The position numbers were made by a program, and so were the translations under genes. Below, piece after piece: positions 12,387 to 13,625 of a stretch of 13,625 nucleotides of DNA. Origin of the DNA: Erysipelotrichia bacterium (GTDB taxonomy: Bacteria; Bacillota_I; Bacilli_A; Erysipelotrichales; Erysipelotrichaceae). A model generated the notes under the pieces. That model did not search any database. It saw only the letters and a program-made list of their open reading frames with translations, and was not told the origin of the DNA. The stretch spans positions 1 to 13,625 of the forward strand of contig SAAR01000059.1 of the NCBI GenBank assembly GCA_009916335.1, given 5' to 3'. Position 1 is the stretch's first letter. The number at the start of each line of letters is the position of its first letter.

Positions 12387-13625
12387 TTATTTCATTATTT
12401 TTTGTTTATAATACTTTGATTGCTTTTTAAGTTCTTTATCTAAGGTGGCTAAAGAAATTTTTTCTGCTAGTGTTTTTTGTGAGGAGAATAAATTTGTCCC
12501 TAAACCTAGTCTATCTCCCTTTATGGTTGCCCCTAAAGCCGATAGGGTAGTAGGGAACATATCAAAGCTAGTAAAGGTTCTATTTTTTGTGTTACTTGTT
12601 TGCTTATTAGCATTGATAAACGTATTAAAGATCGTACGCTCATAATGTTTATCGTAGGTTTTATGAATATATTGAGCAGCCATACTTGTGTGATCACCAC
12701 TAATAATAATGGTTGTATTGTCATAGAAAGGCTGTTTTTTTAACCAGTCGATAAAGGCACCAATTTTCTTGCTGTTTCCACGAATAATATTAGATAAACG
12801 TTCTGGATATTCATCTTGATAGTTTTTATCCACATAACCATAAGGGTGATGCGTATCCACACTTAATAGTGAAAAATGGAAAGGTTTATCTTGTTTAGCT
12901 AAGTTTGTAATTTCCTCTTTTGCGAATTGAAACAGCTTTTCATCTTCATAGCCCCAGAATACTTTATAATCTGAATCGAGTTTATGCTCTTTGTAAGCTG
13001 TATTTAAATCAAATATTTTAAACGCTCCATGTTTATCATAATAATATTTACGTCCACCAAATACGGCATCAGAACCAATTAAATATTCTTGGTTATAACC
13101 CTCTTTTTTTAATATATCCCCTAAAGCATAAAGGTTAGGAAAGAAAGGTGTCTGCTCATTAAATCGTTTGCAGTTGATTGGGACAAGTAAAGGAATACCA
13201 CTACTTTGTGCGACAATGCCACCAGTTGTCCAACCTGTACCAGCTACAATAAATGCACCACCTAAGCGTTCTTGATGAGAAAAATTAATGTTTTCTTTTG
13301 CGAGTGTCGTTAACTCTTTGATTAAATCATCATCATAAGCTCCACCATTTTCTTTTGATGTATAGGTCGTTTCCAAAGATTCAATATATAAGTAAATTAA
13401 ATTACGTTTTTTATTAGGAAAATGAATAGAAACCTCTTTACTATCGACATAATAATCTTCATATAAGCTAGTTGTACGAAATAAGTTAAGAATATAAGTA
13501 AAAATACCTACTTTATTTGCACCATAGATGATACATAGAATTAAGCTAAGATAAGCAATCATAGAAAGTTGATTACTATAAAATGCAATTGTAAATAAAA
13601 TAATGGATAAAAGAAGGGCTTTAAG
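12387..13625 (-). CDS. OpgB/LtaS-like membrane phosphoglycerol transferase (sulfatase superfamily), 5' end outside window
   Basis: The protein belongs to the alkaline-phosphatase/sulfatase superfamily branch that transfers phosphoglycerol from phosphatidylglycerol to glycans or teichoic acid outside the cell. The frame stays open through 21 codons upstream of the Met codon at 13560-13562 to the window edge, in hydrophobic sequence, so the true start lies beyond 13625. The visible part has membrane segments, then the catalytic domain: YIESLE about 60 residues after that Met (metal-binding Glu), AGTGWTTGGIVAQSSGIPL (nucleophile Thr region; compare YTIAGIVASQCGIPLF in E. coli OpgB), WGYEDEKLF, DTHHPYG, and the metal-binding GDH (codons at 12690-12698). 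These resemble OpgB more than LtaS. The likely product is a glycerol-phosphate-modified surface glycan or glycolipid. It is convergent with the NifX-like gene and unrelated to the PTS operon. Confidence 0.88.
   Translation of the reverse strand, partial: LKALLLSIILFTIAFYSNQLSMIAYLSLILCIIYGANKVGIFTYILNLFRTTSLYEDYYVDSKEVSIHFPNKKRNLIYLYIESLETTYTSKENGGAYDDDLIKELTTLAKENINFSHQERLGGAFIVAGTGWTTGGIVAQSSGIPLLVPINCKRFNEQTPFFPNLYALGDILKKEGYNQEYLIGSDAVFGGRKYYYDKHGAFKIFDLNTAYKEHKLDSDYKVFWGYEDEKLFQFAKEEITNLAKQDKPFHFSLLSVDTHHPYGYVDKNYQDEYPERLSNIIRGNSKKIGAFIDWLKKQPFYDNTTIIISGDHTSMAAQYIHKTYDKHYERTIFNTFINANKQTSNTKNRTFTSFDMFPTTLSALGATIKGDRLGLGTNLFSSQKTLAEKISLATLDKELKKQSKYYKQKIMK

Overview
The window is a low-GC bacterial segment (A+T-rich, Shine-Dalgarno leaders, sigma-A promoters of the TTGACA/TATAAT type, strong stem-loop/T-tract terminators). 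Together with a LevR-type activator and a mannose-family PTS this points to a Bacillota. A gut lineage such as Erysipelotrichales is my guess from gene style; no rRNA or marker gene here proves it. I saw no tRNA, rRNA, CRISPR array, insertion sequence or integrase.

Layout. A bidirectional terminator (64-105) separates a possible gene tail at the left edge from rpoN (168-1379, minus), which encodes sigma-54. Divergent from rpoN, across a 110-base region with back-to-back promoters, is a 904-residue LevR-family sigma-54 activator (1490-4204, plus). Next comes a TPR + GGDEF diguanylate cyclase (4256-5839) with its own promoter and almost no leader. A 265-base intergenic region (5840-6104) holds a terminator, repeated and palindromic candidate activator sites, and two tandem near-identical -24/-12 (sigma-54) promoters. 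These drive a seven-gene operon: PTS EIIA, EIIB, EIIC, EIID, a FrlB/GfrF-like SIS deglycase, a HAD phosphatase and a second, GlmS/GfrE-like SIS protein, closed by a terminator (11427-11452). A separate two-gene cluster follows: a DUF134 DNA-binding protein and a NifX/NifB-type cluster-binding protein with a His/Cys tail. The second gene has a palindromic operator at its promoter. At the right edge, on the minus strand, is the 5'-truncated gene of an OpgB/LtaS-like membrane phosphoglycerol transferase.

How the genes work together (inference). The first 11.4 kb reads as a self-contained sigma-54 circuit: the sigma factor, its PTS-responsive activator, the target promoters and the target operon. 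The operon resembles the gfr locus of Salmonella, which imports and phosphorylates the Amadori/Heyns products fructoselysine and glucoselysine and cleaves the 6-phosphates with two SIS-domain deglycases. The HAD gene between the two deglycase genes is the main departure from that plan. The substrate is not proven by sequence; related fructosamines are possible. EI and HPr are not in the window and must be encoded elsewhere.
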